Part shown: positions 5,501 to 13,308 of the stretch, in pieces
How the letters are laid out: every line of letters starts with the position of its first letter
Position numbering within the stretch: position 1 is the stretch's first letter
NCBI GenBank assembly: GCA_947177085.1
Contig: CAMWTD010000026.1
Coordinates: forward strand, 1-16,495
Direction of reading: 5' to 3'
DNA from: an uncultured Desulfovibrio sp.
GTDB taxonomy: Bacteria; Desulfobacterota; Desulfovibrionia; Desulfovibrionales; Desulfovibrionaceae
Length of the DNA stretch: 16,495 nucleotides
The notes under the pieces: generated by a model
What the model saw: only the letters and a program-made list of their open reading frames with translations
Databases searched by the model: none
Told to the model about the DNA's origin: nothing
Made by a program: the position numbers and the translations under genes

Positions 5501-8500
5501 AGCTCTCGCTCCCGTGGAGCAGGGCGTCGGCCTCGGCCGCGCTGTCGTCCTCCGCGAGCCGCTGCTCCGCCAGCGCCCGCGCGAGCTTCTGCTTGCTCTC
5601 GCCGCGCACCACCAGTGCGTCGTAGAGGTCATGCACCAGCGCGTCCTCATCCTCATAGCCGTATTCCATGGCCGCGAGGTCCACGGGCAGGCCGTGCCCC
5701 TTGGCGTTGAGGAGTCCCGGCCGGGCGCGGGCAAGGTCCGCGGCCGCCGCCGGGCCCAGCAGGCGCACCACGCCTTCCTTGTTGATGCCGCCGATGGAGG
5801 CGTCCCCGGCCGCGCTCTTCTCCCGCTTGGAGAGCGCGCCAACCATTTCCCAGAAGGGCGAGGCCTCCAAATCCCTGAGCGCGTCGCTGTAATAGGCCCG
5901 GAAGCGCTTGTTGCGCTCGCGCAAGGTCGCCCGGTCCATCTCCGCGGTGACGGCCCGCTCGGCCTCATTGCGCAGCGCGTTGAGCGCCTCGAGCTCGTCA
6001 AAATACAAGAGCCCGCTGTCCGCAAACTCGCGCTCGGCCTGCATGGTGCGCCGAAGGCCCTGCTGCTGGCGCACTTCGGCATCCGTCGCCAGCATCCGGT
6101 CGAACACGCGGCGCACGTTGTCATTGATGGCAAGGCCGGGCTGCTCGCGCGCCGCCGCATAAATCCGCAAAAGCCACTGCCTAAGACGGCTGAACACGCC
6201 CTCGAGCTTGCGGCTCGGGGCCTTGCCCTCCATGAGGTACTGCTCAAAGCCCCGCGCAACAGCCTCATGGAAGCGGGTATATTCTTCCGTTCCGGGCGCA
6301 AGCTCCGCATCCGGGGCGAGCCCGGCCCATTCCCTGAGCTCGGCCAGGTCCCGCCGCGCCTGCTCCAGCGCCCGCACATGGGCGGCAGCCCGGGCGACGA
6401 TATTGGCGGCGCGCGTAAAATCGGCCGCATCGTTCCCGGCCAGGCGGGCCTCGGTCTCAAATTCGTCCCAGGGGCTGCGTTCCCCGGCCGGGGCCTTGTA
6501 ATCTTCGGCCACGCCCGCCTCGCGCCGAAGCTCCCGCGCCGTCTCCCGGTTCAGGCGCGCCGTGGCCCGCGCATCCTGCGCCCGCGCCCGTAGGCCCGTT
6601 GCCGCATCGTGCAGCGCCTCTGCCAGCGTTTCCGGCGTGGCCTTGGGGGCCGCATCCACGGCCGCAAGTATCTCCGCCCGCATCTCCTCGCCCATGCGCG
6701 GAAGCACCCCTTCAAGCGCCGCCCGCATATTGTCGAGCGCCAGCGAGCCGTCATCCGCGGCGATGCGCATGAGGTCGTCAAGGAAGATGTGCGCCGCCTC
6801 ATGCGGCACGGTGGAGAGGTCCTTGTCAGCGAACACGCGGATGGCCGCTTCCTTCGGCGAGAGCGTCACGGAACCGCGGATGCCGCCGGGCGTCGCTTCC
6901 CTCAGGGTGAGGTTGACGCCATCGGCATCAGTGGTTATCGTCTTTTCAACGGACGGGTTCCCGTCCTGATGAAGCTCCTTGGGGTCCGGGCTTTGAGCGC
7001 CTGGTCTAAAACCCCGGGGAGCTTTTGCTTTTGATGTGTCAGAAATATCAGCAGCTATGTTGTAAAAGAGGTTGCCATTAGCGTCTTCCAGCAGAGTAAA
7101 GCCGACGGTCAGCGGCTGCCCGTCAAGTATCACTTCATTTTCAAGCCAGTGCGCATAGTTAAAGCCTTCATGCTTGCCTTGCGGCTTTTCCGTGCGCACC
7201 AATCTTGATGTTTCAATAATTTCACGAAGGTAAGGGAACAGTTTCCATTTACGGGAATCCGCGCCGGAGTTGACATTCTTGTCCCAGCCCGTTTTTGAAA
7301 ATCGCACCGGCTTGTTCAGCTCCGGCTGAATGACCGGCCTGCCGTGCTCGCTCTCGTGCTTGAGCTGGTCATGATATTTTTTGGCCGCCTTGATGTAGTC
7401 CCGGATGCTGCCGCCCTCGGGCACGCCCAGCGTGGCGCTCCTTACCTCAACGGGCTTCCTCGTCTGGTAAAAAGTATTCAGGATGGAGATGGCCTTGTCA
7501 TCGAAAATAACAAAACAGCGCCCGTCTTGCCGCCCCTCGTAGGTGATACCCTTGATGCCAAGACTGTTCAGGAATTCCGAAGCAGCACGCGCCCCGGCTG
7601 ATGTCACCTCCAGCCGTTCCTCATAATTCTCTGTCCCCAGCACTGACAGGGCCTCGTACAGGTCCCGCCCTGTGACATTGCCCCCGTCTTCCAGCGCCTG
7701 GTAGAGATATTCCGCCATGCTGGCTTCTGCCTCGTCATCAGGCATCAGGTCAGAGCCCCGCTCCAGGGCTTCCCGCACCGCCCCCGGCTGTTCCGCGAGC
7801 GTTTTTTGCTCGTCAAGAAGCTCCTCGTTTTCAGGGATATCCACCTCATAAAGCTGCCCGGCTTTCTCGGAAATGTCTCTGCCATGAAGGTTGCGCACAT
7901 GTTCCAATATCTGGTCCTGCCGTGGGCCGGACTCAGTGCGATTTTTTATGTCCGCTTCCACTTCCGCGAGCGGTCTTTTATTCCCCCCGGCGTCCAGCAG
8001 GAACATTGCCGCCCATGCCTCATCCCCGTGCAGTTCCCGGTCTCCGACATAAAACTTGCTGTTGGCGAGGGATTCCCGGTACTGTTCGCTAATATTCTTG
8101 TCCGCAGCGAAGTACAGCCCCCACCCGTGGACTTGCGCGCCCTCGCCGCTGCCGATGTGGTCGAGCGTGAACTGGTCGAAACGGTGCGGGGTGCCGTGGT
8201 AGGCCCGCTGGAAAAGCTCCGGCCCATTCTCCTTGACTTCCGCGATGAAATCGCTCAACCTTTTTTCTGAAGGCTTGCCAAGGGGGAGGCTGGAATCATT
8301 GGTACGCGCCTCGGCGCGCTCCACCGGCATCTTGGAAGCCTTCTTTCCGAAGGCTTGCCAACGAGAAAGGCTGGAAGCATGGATACGCGCTTCGGCGCGC
8401 TCCACCGGCGCGTTGGAAGCCTTCTTCTTTTTCTTTTCCGGCCGCAGATACCAGTCGCGTATTCCTTCCGGCCAATCCTTGAAAAAGGTGACGAAGCTGA

Positions 8501-10865
8501 CCGTCCCGTTAGGGGCTATGTCAAAAACGTAGCCATAGGTGGTTCCGTCAATCTCCTGCATCCCCTTGAAGCGTGTGCCATAGGGCCACCTCCCGCCAAC
8601 CTGGTAAGTATTTTCCCCGTCGATTCCCGCCACGATGGCAGGGAGCTTTTCATTGTCCTCCAAAGTCATGTCGGGATGCCGCTTTCCCTGATGCCGGATG
8701 AGGTCAGAAGTGACTCGCACCTCGGCATCCTCGGGAATCCCCTCGCCAGTAAGAACAAAGTAGGACGACTTCTCTCCCCGAGCCTCCTCGCGTACCCGTG
8801 AAATGAAGGAGGAAAGGTCAGGATCCCGTGCCGGATACATGGCCGCCTGCCCGAGCCTACCGTCCGCCGTCTGTTGGCCCCGCGCCACGCTGACGCGCTG
8901 AAGGATGAAGCTCACCGGGTCCACGCCATACACCGTGTGCGCGGTGATGGCCTCGTGCTCCAGCAGGCGCGCGAATGTCTGCGCCGCATGGCGCGGATAC
9001 CCGGCCGCCTCTATCTCCTGCGTGATGCGGGTGATTTCCCGGGCAACGTCCGCGCGCACCTTCTGGGCGCTCCGGGCCTCGCGCAGGGCGTCGCCCGCGT
9101 CACGGCCGCCATCATCGCTTTCCTCCTCCATGCCCAGCACGGAGCGCACCAGCTTTTCCGCCCGCGCCTCGGGGTCATAGGCGGCGGCTTCCGTCCCGCT
9201 CACACCGTCCGGCGTCACGCGCAGGGCGTCCATCACGGCCGCGCGCCCCTCGCCCTTGAGCTGCGCCAATACGGCCGCCGTGCTCACGGGCAACACGTCT
9301 CCCTGTTCGGCCGCCTGCGCAAGCCCGGCCTCATCGGTTCCCAAGGTCTCGAGCAGGGCGGCCGCCTCGCCTTCGCCCCGCGCCTGCGCCTCCTGGAAGA
9401 GCCGCACCGCATCGTCGGGCCCAATCCACGCCTGCCGGAACTGCTCGGGAAGCACCGCTTCCGTCATTTCCCGCATGGCCGCCGGGTCATTTGTGGCGGG
9501 CGCGCCCTCAAGCTCGCTCGCCGCCTGCGTGAGCGCATTGCCCAGCCCCTGCCGCTGCGCCATCACGGTAGCCTGCTCGGCTTCCGCCGTGAGTGCTTCC
9601 CGGATTTCCGGCATGGCCAGAAGGCCCGCCAGCGCGTCCGGCTTCTTGTTGCGCTCCTGCCGGAAAGAACGCACCGCGCCCACGCCGCCGAAAGCGCCGC
9701 CCCAGACGCCCCCCAAAAGCCCCTCATAGACCGCTTCCCGTGTGGCCTGCATGAGGTTGTCCGCGTCCGTCACCTGCTTCGCAAACCAGTCCACGCGCTC
9801 GCCCGTGGTGCCCCCCTGGCGCTCGGCTTCCGCCCACAGATGCGTGACAAATTCCGGCGCTTTCTGCGCGCCTTCGGTAAGGCCCTCCGAGAGCGCCGCG
9901 CCGATCCAGTTTTTCAGGGCTTCCTTCGTCCCCGTGGTGCGGATGGCGCGCAGCAGTTTCTCCAGGCCGAAGCGCTCCATGGGGAGCTGCATGGCCGTAT
10001 TGGCCCCGGCGTTCAGGGCGGCGGGAAGGGGCGAGACGCCCTTGCCCCGCAATTCATTGTAGCTCGAGCCGAAAATCTGCGAGCCCATCACCCCGGCGGC
10101 CGCCACCGGGTTCGCCACGCCCGCCGCAATGGTCGCCGCCATTTGCGGCGCGATGCGCAGCGCGTCATAACCGAATTGCCCGAGCGCCGTGTCCGCCTGT
10201 ACTTTCTCGGGCCGCGCCCAGTCCGCCCAGTCCCGGGCCGAGCGCGCCCAGCGGGCCGGGGCGCTGTCAACGCCGAATACATTTTCCGCCACGGCCAGCG
10301 CCGAACCGATAACGCCCGCGTTCACATCCGCCATGCCGTGCGTGAGGACGCGGCCCACGTTTTGCGCCACTTCCGGCACATCATTGGTCACGGCGTGCAG
10401 TAGCTTTTCGCCGGGCTTGCCCAGGCTGTCCATAAACTCCGCCATAAACTCCGCGAAGCTCTGCTCCTTCTGCGGGCGATACGCCGCGTCAAAGTCCGCA
10501 AAGGCGTCCCGGAAGCGGTTGAGGTATTCCACGTTCTCCCGCGCGTGCGCCGCGTTCTGCACGCTTTTCCCGGCCCATGCGGCAAGGTGCGGGTTGCTCT
10601 CAAGCTGCCGGGCCCGAAGCTCCTCGAGCGCCTGCTGCGGCGTCTGGCGCACCAGTTGTTCCGGGAGCACCAGTTCTTTGGAGAGCCACTGCGTGAGGGT
10701 CAAACTTTCCGGCGCAACGCCGCGGGCGGCCGTCAATGCCGCGCGGGGAGTGGGGCCGGGCGCTTCTTCCGGCGGCGTTCCGCCATCCGCCGGCATTGTC
10801 TGTTCCGGCTTGGGTTCTCCCGGGTTGAGCCATTCGTCTCGAAAAGGGCGATTAGTGAAGTCCAT
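2502..10865 (-). CDS. Giant gp16-like ejection protein with polyvalent effector domains
   Basis: About 2787 residues, roughly twice T7 gp16. The ATG at 10865 overlaps the previous stop (TGATG) and has GGGAG five bases before it; GTG at 10868 is the alternative start. The N-terminal part is helical with a Gly/Ala-rich hydrophobic patch (about 238-270). The centre carries effector modules seen in phage polyvalent proteins: PBECR-like nuclease (699-811); linker repeats (816-866); ADP-ribosyltransferase (886-1128, His890 in YHGTP, Tyr918 in GWGLYF); LPD3-like domain (1183-1280); and zincin-like HEAAH (1355-1359) with a distant HEAVARGFEQYL (about 1531). The rest is long helical sequence with conserved ejection-protein motifs (ALNCGNDSN near 2172) and one probable membrane segment (2638-2655). 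The position after gp14- and gp15-like genes indicates an internal virion protein ejected with DNA. I find no lytic transglycosylase domain like that of T7 gp16. Domain calls are by motif recognition; catalytic activity is untested. Confidence 0.85.
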   Translation of the reverse strand: MDFTNRPFRDEWLNPGEPKPEQTMPADGGTPPEEAPGPTPRAALTAARGVAPESLTLTQWLSKELVLPEQLVRQTPQQALEELRARQLESNPHLAAWAGKSVQNAAHARENVEYLNRFRDAFADFDAAYRPQKEQSFAEFMAEFMDSLGKPGEKLLHAVTNDVPEVAQNVGRVLTHGMADVNAGVIGSALAVAENVFGVDSAPARWARSARDWADWARPEKVQADTALGQFGYDALRIAPQMAATIAAGVANPVAAAGVMGSQIFGSSYNELRGKGVSPLPAALNAGANTAMQLPMERFGLEKLLRAIRTTGTKEALKNWIGAALSEGLTEGAQKAPEFVTHLWAEAERQGGTTGERVDWFAKQVTDADNLMQATREAVYEGLLGGVWGGAFGGVGAVRSFRQERNKKPDALAGLLAMPEIREALTAEAEQATVMAQRQGLGNALTQAASELEGAPATNDPAAMREMTEAVLPEQFRQAWIGPDDAVRLFQEAQARGEGEAAALLETLGTDEAGLAQAAEQGDVLPVSTAAVLAQLKGEGRAAVMDALRVTPDGVSGTEAAAYDPEARAEKLVRSVLGMEEESDDGGRDAGDALREARSAQKVRADVAREITRITQEIEAAGYPRHAAQTFARLLEHEAITAHTVYGVDPVSFILQRVSVARGQQTADGRLGQAAMYPARDPDLSSFISRVREEARGEKSSYFVLTGEGIPEDAEVRVTSDLIRHQGKRHPDMTLEDNEKLPAIVAGIDGENTYQVGGRWPYGTRFKGMQEIDGTTYGYVFDIAPNGTVSFVTFFKDWPEGIRDWYLRPEKKKKKASNAPVERAEARIHASSLSRWQAFGKKASKMPVERAEARTNDSSLPLGKPSEKRLSDFIAEVKENGPELFQRAYHGTPHRFDQFTLDHIGSGEGAQVHGWGLYFAADKNISEQYRESLANSKFYVGDRELHGDEAWAAMFLLDAGGNKRPLAEVEADIKNRTESGPRQDQILEHVRNLHGRDISEKAGQLYEVDIPENEELLDEQKTLAEQPGAVREALERGSDLMPDDEAEASMAEYLYQALEDGGNVTGRDLYEALSVLGTENYEERLEVTSAGARAASEFLNSLGIKGITYEGRQDGRCFVIFDDKAISILNTFYQTRKPVEVRSATLGVPEGGSIRDYIKAAKKYHDQLKHESEHGRPVIQPELNKPVRFSKTGWDKNVNSGADSRKWKLFPYLREIIETSRLVRTEKPQGKHEGFNYAHWLENEVILDGQPLTVGFTLLEDANGNLFYNIAADISDTSKAKAPRGFRPGAQSPDPKELHQDGNPSVEKTITTDADGVNLTLREATPGGIRGSVTLSPKEAAIRVFADKDLSTVPHEAAHIFLDDLMRIAADDGSLALDNMRAALEGVLPRMGEEMRAEILAAVDAAPKATPETLAEALHDAATGLRARAQDARATARLNRETARELRREAGVAEDYKAPAGERSPWDEFETEARLAGNDAADFTRAANIVARAAAHVRALEQARRDLAELREWAGLAPDAELAPGTEEYTRFHEAVARGFEQYLMEGKAPSRKLEGVFSRLRQWLLRIYAAAREQPGLAINDNVRRVFDRMLATDAEVRQQQGLRRTMQAEREFADSGLLYFDELEALNALRNEAERAVTAEMDRATLRERNKRFRAYYSDALRDLEASPFWEMVGALSKREKSAAGDASIGGINKEGVVRLLGPAAAADLARARPGLLNAKGHGLPVDLAAMEYGYEDEDALVHDLYDALVVRGESKQKLARALAEQRLAEDDSAAEADALLHGSESYAAYLDKVDEVVARMAYARGLRTREEQARRVRNLITPRSVVQHWAWEELQHTRLADMRPERYQARLDKALRDRSRALADGNAMQAVNAVQEARMANELIHLSREFLQRRDKLVTLAKATAAAKAGTFPPLHTAALRKLLGRFGLGTMRGGVDPVLATFSLRELVQKTVAEEDVEGVAPSFADWLLNGINPATGISLGNGTLRLGGLTPFEMEEVENLLKYLRHAGYNERAEARKSEAAKVQLLEDAAVAAMRELPDAGNAPAHSLRRGRQQAGHSLYAAVDSLRWEMRKADGFQNVDGQGEAGPMEQMFNEMLAGEERARARVGQISRDMAPHMVHLSQSVAAWEKKYGKHLMLKGQDGKPVKLPESLDKAYGKGWTADMVLALALNCGNDSNMARLVTGYPDLSYDTLAEILGDAMATRAFNAARGAKDAPRGNRHGLLSAADWQAVQGIWDALATQWDDTQKVHERMFGFRPKGVEAAPFRVADADGTVVSLRGGYYPVRYDPNVSQQVAQWGEKEDLLSRNESLFAVPAAKRGHTQARSERAPGLPMRLNTGIIMEHINDVVRLIELGEITRRADRVTQGAAFRAEYIRAFGKEDYEAIRPNLRGLVRQEPPPKSDWAVASANFVRRYLVPWGLAWNIKVAALQMTAVFPAMGDLGGGPMLRSMAHMARHPLAIRDIWAVSPYMKSRMNNIDQDLQRNIANFNPGKRPASLQVGGKEIAWDDVVNLGMMPIVAVDATATAAVWMAAYTKKLSTLQGAKDVRYGINTESEFHDEAVAFADSMVKQSNPDYDPSSRSGFLRAQNAYRLLNGFASAVTLFAARHKYMYTARKKGKITRWQLARFELYETLLPAVAMFLFLALARGYWGDKDEPEDIAKLAIGSLADFATMRVPIFGSAVGDGLLNIMGLGDGGRQGGLRTTIDEPFRQIATLTGRVGQVVKKGMKGEQVKNLSYAVGDVLSFAARVPVSKLARNAERGYDQWQRGQGTAFSVLMPRPGK
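8271..8421. repeat. Imperfect direct repeat in linker of the ejection protein
   Basis: Two copies, 8271-8340 (70 bp) and 8351-8421 (71 bp), share AGGCTTGCCAA at one end, TCGGCGCGCTCCACCGG in the middle and TTGGAAGCC at the other end. On the minus strand they encode PVERAEAR twice. A one-base length difference means that the last third of each copy is read in a different frame (SRWQAFGKK against PLGKPSEKR). They sit exactly between the PBECR-like nuclease and the ADP-ribosyltransferase. Confidence 0.8.
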
Positions 10866-12526
10866 CACTTCTCCCAGGGGCGGTCATCGGCAAGCCCCAT
10901 ATGCAGGCGCTTCAACTTGCGGCGGTTGAAACTGGTGAGCGCGATCTTTTTCTCCGTGAGCTGGGCGTCGAGCTGCCTCTCCTCGCGCGCGCTCACATCC
11001 GGGAGCCATGTTTTCGCCGTTCCTTCCTCGGCCGCCTCGAAGAAGGTCCTGTCGCGGCCATAGCCGATGCCTCCGCCCTGGATTTCCCCCCTCATTTCCA
11101 TGTCGCTCATAATCTTTTGGATGTCCGTGTCCGTAGGCTCGCGGCCGGGCTGGAGGCGCGCCAGCACTGCCTCATAGAGACCATCGGGCATTTCATCATA
11201 ACCCAGGCTCTTGTATATGTGCTGCACGCGGCTGATGGGCACCTTCGCGTCCTTGCCGCCATAGTCCAAGAGACTGTTCACCTGAGCATTGGTCAGGCCG
11301 TAGTTGATAGCATAGGCTTCCCGCTGTTCCGGCGTGGAAAGCTCGCCCATGTCCACGAGCATCTTGCCCTGCCTGAGCGCCGCGCGGTTCTCCGGCCCTT
11401 CCTTGGCCGCCTTGCCGAAGGTGAGCTCCGCGGCATAGGCCCGCGCCTCGGGCGTGGCTTTCGCGTCATTGTAAAACTTGCTGGCATCCAGCGGGGAGAG
11501 GCCGTCCTTCTGGGCCTGCTCAAAGAGCGCCCGGCCCTGCGCCGCGTTTTGCGCCTTGCGCCGCGTGGCCTCAAAGGCGAGCTCGTCATGGGCCACGCGC
11601 AGCATGGCGTTGCGCCTTTTCCGGTCTGGTTCCTGCGCAATGGCCTCGAACACGGCGGCATTGCGCTCCTCGTCGCTCATGCCCGCGGTGTCGGCGAGCA
11701 CCGCCGAAATACCGGAAAGCGCCGCCTCATTGGCGCGGCGCTCGCTTTCCGCCCGCGCCCTGCTTTCCAGCTCGCGCCCCTTGGCCCGGATGCGGGCCTC
11801 GAACTGCGGGGCCGCTGCGCCCAGAAGCTCGCGGTATTGGCCGAAGGCCTCGCGCGCACCGCCCACATTGTCGCGGGCGAGCAGGGCGTCGATGGTCACG
11901 CCCGCCACCTTGCGGTTGAGGTCCGCCTCCATGGCGCGGTGGTCGAGGCCGGGCGTCATGTCCACCATGCGCTGCTTGAGCTCGGCGAGGCTTTGCTGCA
12001 CAAATTCCGCGTTGCCGGGGTCGCCCGCGATGGCGTTGAGCGTCTCGCTCATGTCGCCTTCAAAGACGCTCTTTTGCCAGGCTTCCTTCTCGCGCCGCCC
12101 ATACGCCTGCCCCTGCTCCGTAAAGTGGAGGCCCGTCGCGGCCGCGTCCCGCAAAAACATTTCCCGCGCCCGGCCGGAGAACTGGTCGGCCAATGGCTTT
12201 GCCGTCTCGCGCGCGAACGCGTCAAAGTGCTCGCCCGCGTTCACGGCGTCCTGGCCCTTGTTCTCCTGGGTGTAGCGCTCTTTCTCCTCGGAGAGCTGCC
12301 GCCGGTAGTCATTCAGGGCCGCGGCCACGGCCGTGCTCTGGTCCTTCACATATTCGCGGATGCCGACTTCGGTAATCTGCATCCCGGCCCGGGCCATCTC
12401 GTTGATGAGGTCAGATTCGACCGTGCGCCCGGCGTCCCGGATGAGCGGCTGCGCAAAGCCGGGGTCAATGCCCCCGGCGTGGATGTTCCGCGGCTGCGTG
12501 CTGTACTGCTGGATGCGTATCGCCAT
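10865..12526 (-). CDS. gp15-like internal virion (ejection) protein
   Basis: This is a 553-residue, strongly helical, charged protein with no signal peptide or membrane segment, fitting the inner-core gp15 class of T7-like phages. It would line the ejection channel together with the gp14- and gp16-like proteins. The start ATG at 12526 gives MAIRIQQYSTQ and has GAGGT nine bases upstream, overlapping the stop of the previous gene. A longer frame to 12691 would run back through the gp14-like gene and has an unlikely Pro/Arg-rich start. Visible features are a helical repeat-like middle (about residues 200-420, many Ala/Glu/Arg helices) and a basic C-terminus (FNRRKLKRLHMG). The stop is embedded in the next start as TGATG, so translation is probably coupled. 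The identification rests on gene order, size and style more than on a diagnostic motif. Confidence 0.75.
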   Translation of the reverse strand: MAIRIQQYSTQPRNIHAGGIDPGFAQPLIRDAGRTVESDLINEMARAGMQITEVGIREYVKDQSTAVAAALNDYRRQLSEEKERYTQENKGQDAVNAGEHFDAFARETAKPLADQFSGRAREMFLRDAAATGLHFTEQGQAYGRREKEAWQKSVFEGDMSETLNAIAGDPGNAEFVQQSLAELKQRMVDMTPGLDHRAMEADLNRKVAGVTIDALLARDNVGGAREAFGQYRELLGAAAPQFEARIRAKGRELESRARAESERRANEAALSGISAVLADTAGMSDEERNAAVFEAIAQEPDRKRRNAMLRVAHDELAFEATRRKAQNAAQGRALFEQAQKDGLSPLDASKFYNDAKATPEARAYAAELTFGKAAKEGPENRAALRQGKMLVDMGELSTPEQREAYAINYGLTNAQVNSLLDYGGKDAKVPISRVQHIYKSLGYDEMPDGLYEAVLARLQPGREPTDTDIQKIMSDMEMRGEIQGGGIGYGRDRTFFEAAEEGTAKTWLPDVSAREERQLDAQLTEKKIALTSFNRRKLKRLHMGLADDRPWEK

Positions 12527-12533
12527 TCCCCGG

Positions 12534-13202
12534 CTACCTCGCATAGCGCGCCCCCGCGCGGATGACGTCTCCGGCGCGCAGGTTGTTGATGACGCTCCTG
12601 CTGGCCGCGATGGTGGAATCGCCGATGGCCTTGGCCTGCCCCTCGCTGATGGCCGTAGTGCTTCCGCCGCCGAAGCCCCCGGCCATGGCATAGGCGCTGA
12701 TGCCCGAGGCCAGCCCCGATAGCCCGGCCGTGAAGAGCGATTGCCCGAGGTTCTTCACGCTTTGCCCATACCACGAGGCCGCGTTCTCATAGTTCTGCGC
12801 GTTGGCCTGCTGCGCCTTGACGTTCTCGCGCGTCTCCCATTCGCTCACGGCCTTCTGGTAGCGGTTGGCCCCCACGTCCGCGGCGAAGCGCTGGGCATTG
12901 CCCTCCAGCGCCGCGGCGGCGCTGCCGCTCGACATATCCACGCCGAGCGCCCCGAGGTTGGCGATGTTCCCGGCCTGCAAGTCCGCATAGCTTCGGCGCA
13001 GGGCCGACTTTTCCCGGTCCAGGTTCTCGGCCTCGATGCGGCCCTTTTCCGCGGTGATCTTCGCCTGGTTCCTCGCCGCCTGCGCATTGGCCTCCATCTG
13101 CGCCTTCTGCATCTTTGCCTGCGCGTTCTGGCTTTGCGTCTGCGAAAGGCTGGACAGCGCGGAGAGCCCGCCCATGGTCAGGGCCAGCGTGGCAGCTCCC
13201 AT
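12534..13202 (-). CDS. gp14-like internal virion (core) protein
   Basis: This is a 222-residue protein. The N-terminus is a short hydrophobic stretch (GAATLALTMGGLSALSSL), followed by a long Ala/Gln/Glu helix likely to form a coiled coil (about residues 20-75). A Gly/Ala-rich hydrophobic segment lies near the end (about 152-180). This layout is usual for gp14-class core proteins of podoviruses, which insert into the outer membrane during DNA ejection. The start ATG at 13202 has AAGGGGG seven bases upstream. It is the first of three consecutive core genes in T7 order (14, 15, 16), and seven bases separate its stop from the next start. Unlike the other late genes it lies 87 bp from the gene before it, and that gap holds strong inverted repeats. 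Confidence 0.8.
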   Translation of the reverse strand: MGAATLALTMGGLSALSSLSQTQSQNAQAKMQKAQMEANAQAARNQAKITAEKGRIEAENLDREKSALRRSYADLQAGNIANLGALGVDMSSGSAAAALEGNAQRFAADVGANRYQKAVSEWETRENVKAQQANAQNYENAASWYGQSVKNLGQSLFTAGLSGLASGISAYAMAGGFGGGSTTAISEGQAKAIGDSTIAASRSVINNLRAGDVIRAGARYAR

Positions 13203-13241
13203 CAGATACCCCCTTTGCTCCAGCCGTTACGACGCAGGAAG

Positions 13242-13308
13242 TTACGGATGGAGACAGCAATTAGGTAACGCGACAGTCATTCAACGCAATCACTGTCGCC
13301 ATCCGTAA
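13242..13308. repeat. Long imperfect inverted repeat at the gp12/gp14 junction
   Basis: TTACGGATGGAGACAG at 13242-13257 is matched by its inverted copy at 13293-13308 with 15 of 16 positions paired. A shorter perfect stem, GCGACAG (13270-13276) with CTGTCGC (13293-13299), uses the same right arm, so the two folds exclude each other. The gp12-like stop codon (13290-13292) lies in the loop. On the minus-strand transcript it would form a hairpin between two late genes. Confidence 0.75.

Noticed and set aside
2439..6593. A 1384-codon open frame on the plus strand, opposite the gp16-like gene.
   Set aside because: It is the antisense shadow of a GC-rich gene: rich in His, Arg, Pro and Leu, with no recognisable domain, no fitting ribosome binding site, and exactly opposite a gene with clear domains.
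8874..10403. A 509-codon open frame on the plus strand.
   Set aside because: Same antisense composition (His/Arg-rich, no domains) opposite the N-terminal part of the gp16-like gene.
10901..12565. A 554-codon open frame on the plus strand.
   Set aside because: Antisense shadow of the gp15-like gene, which has a good ribosome binding site, conserved order and coupled start and stop.
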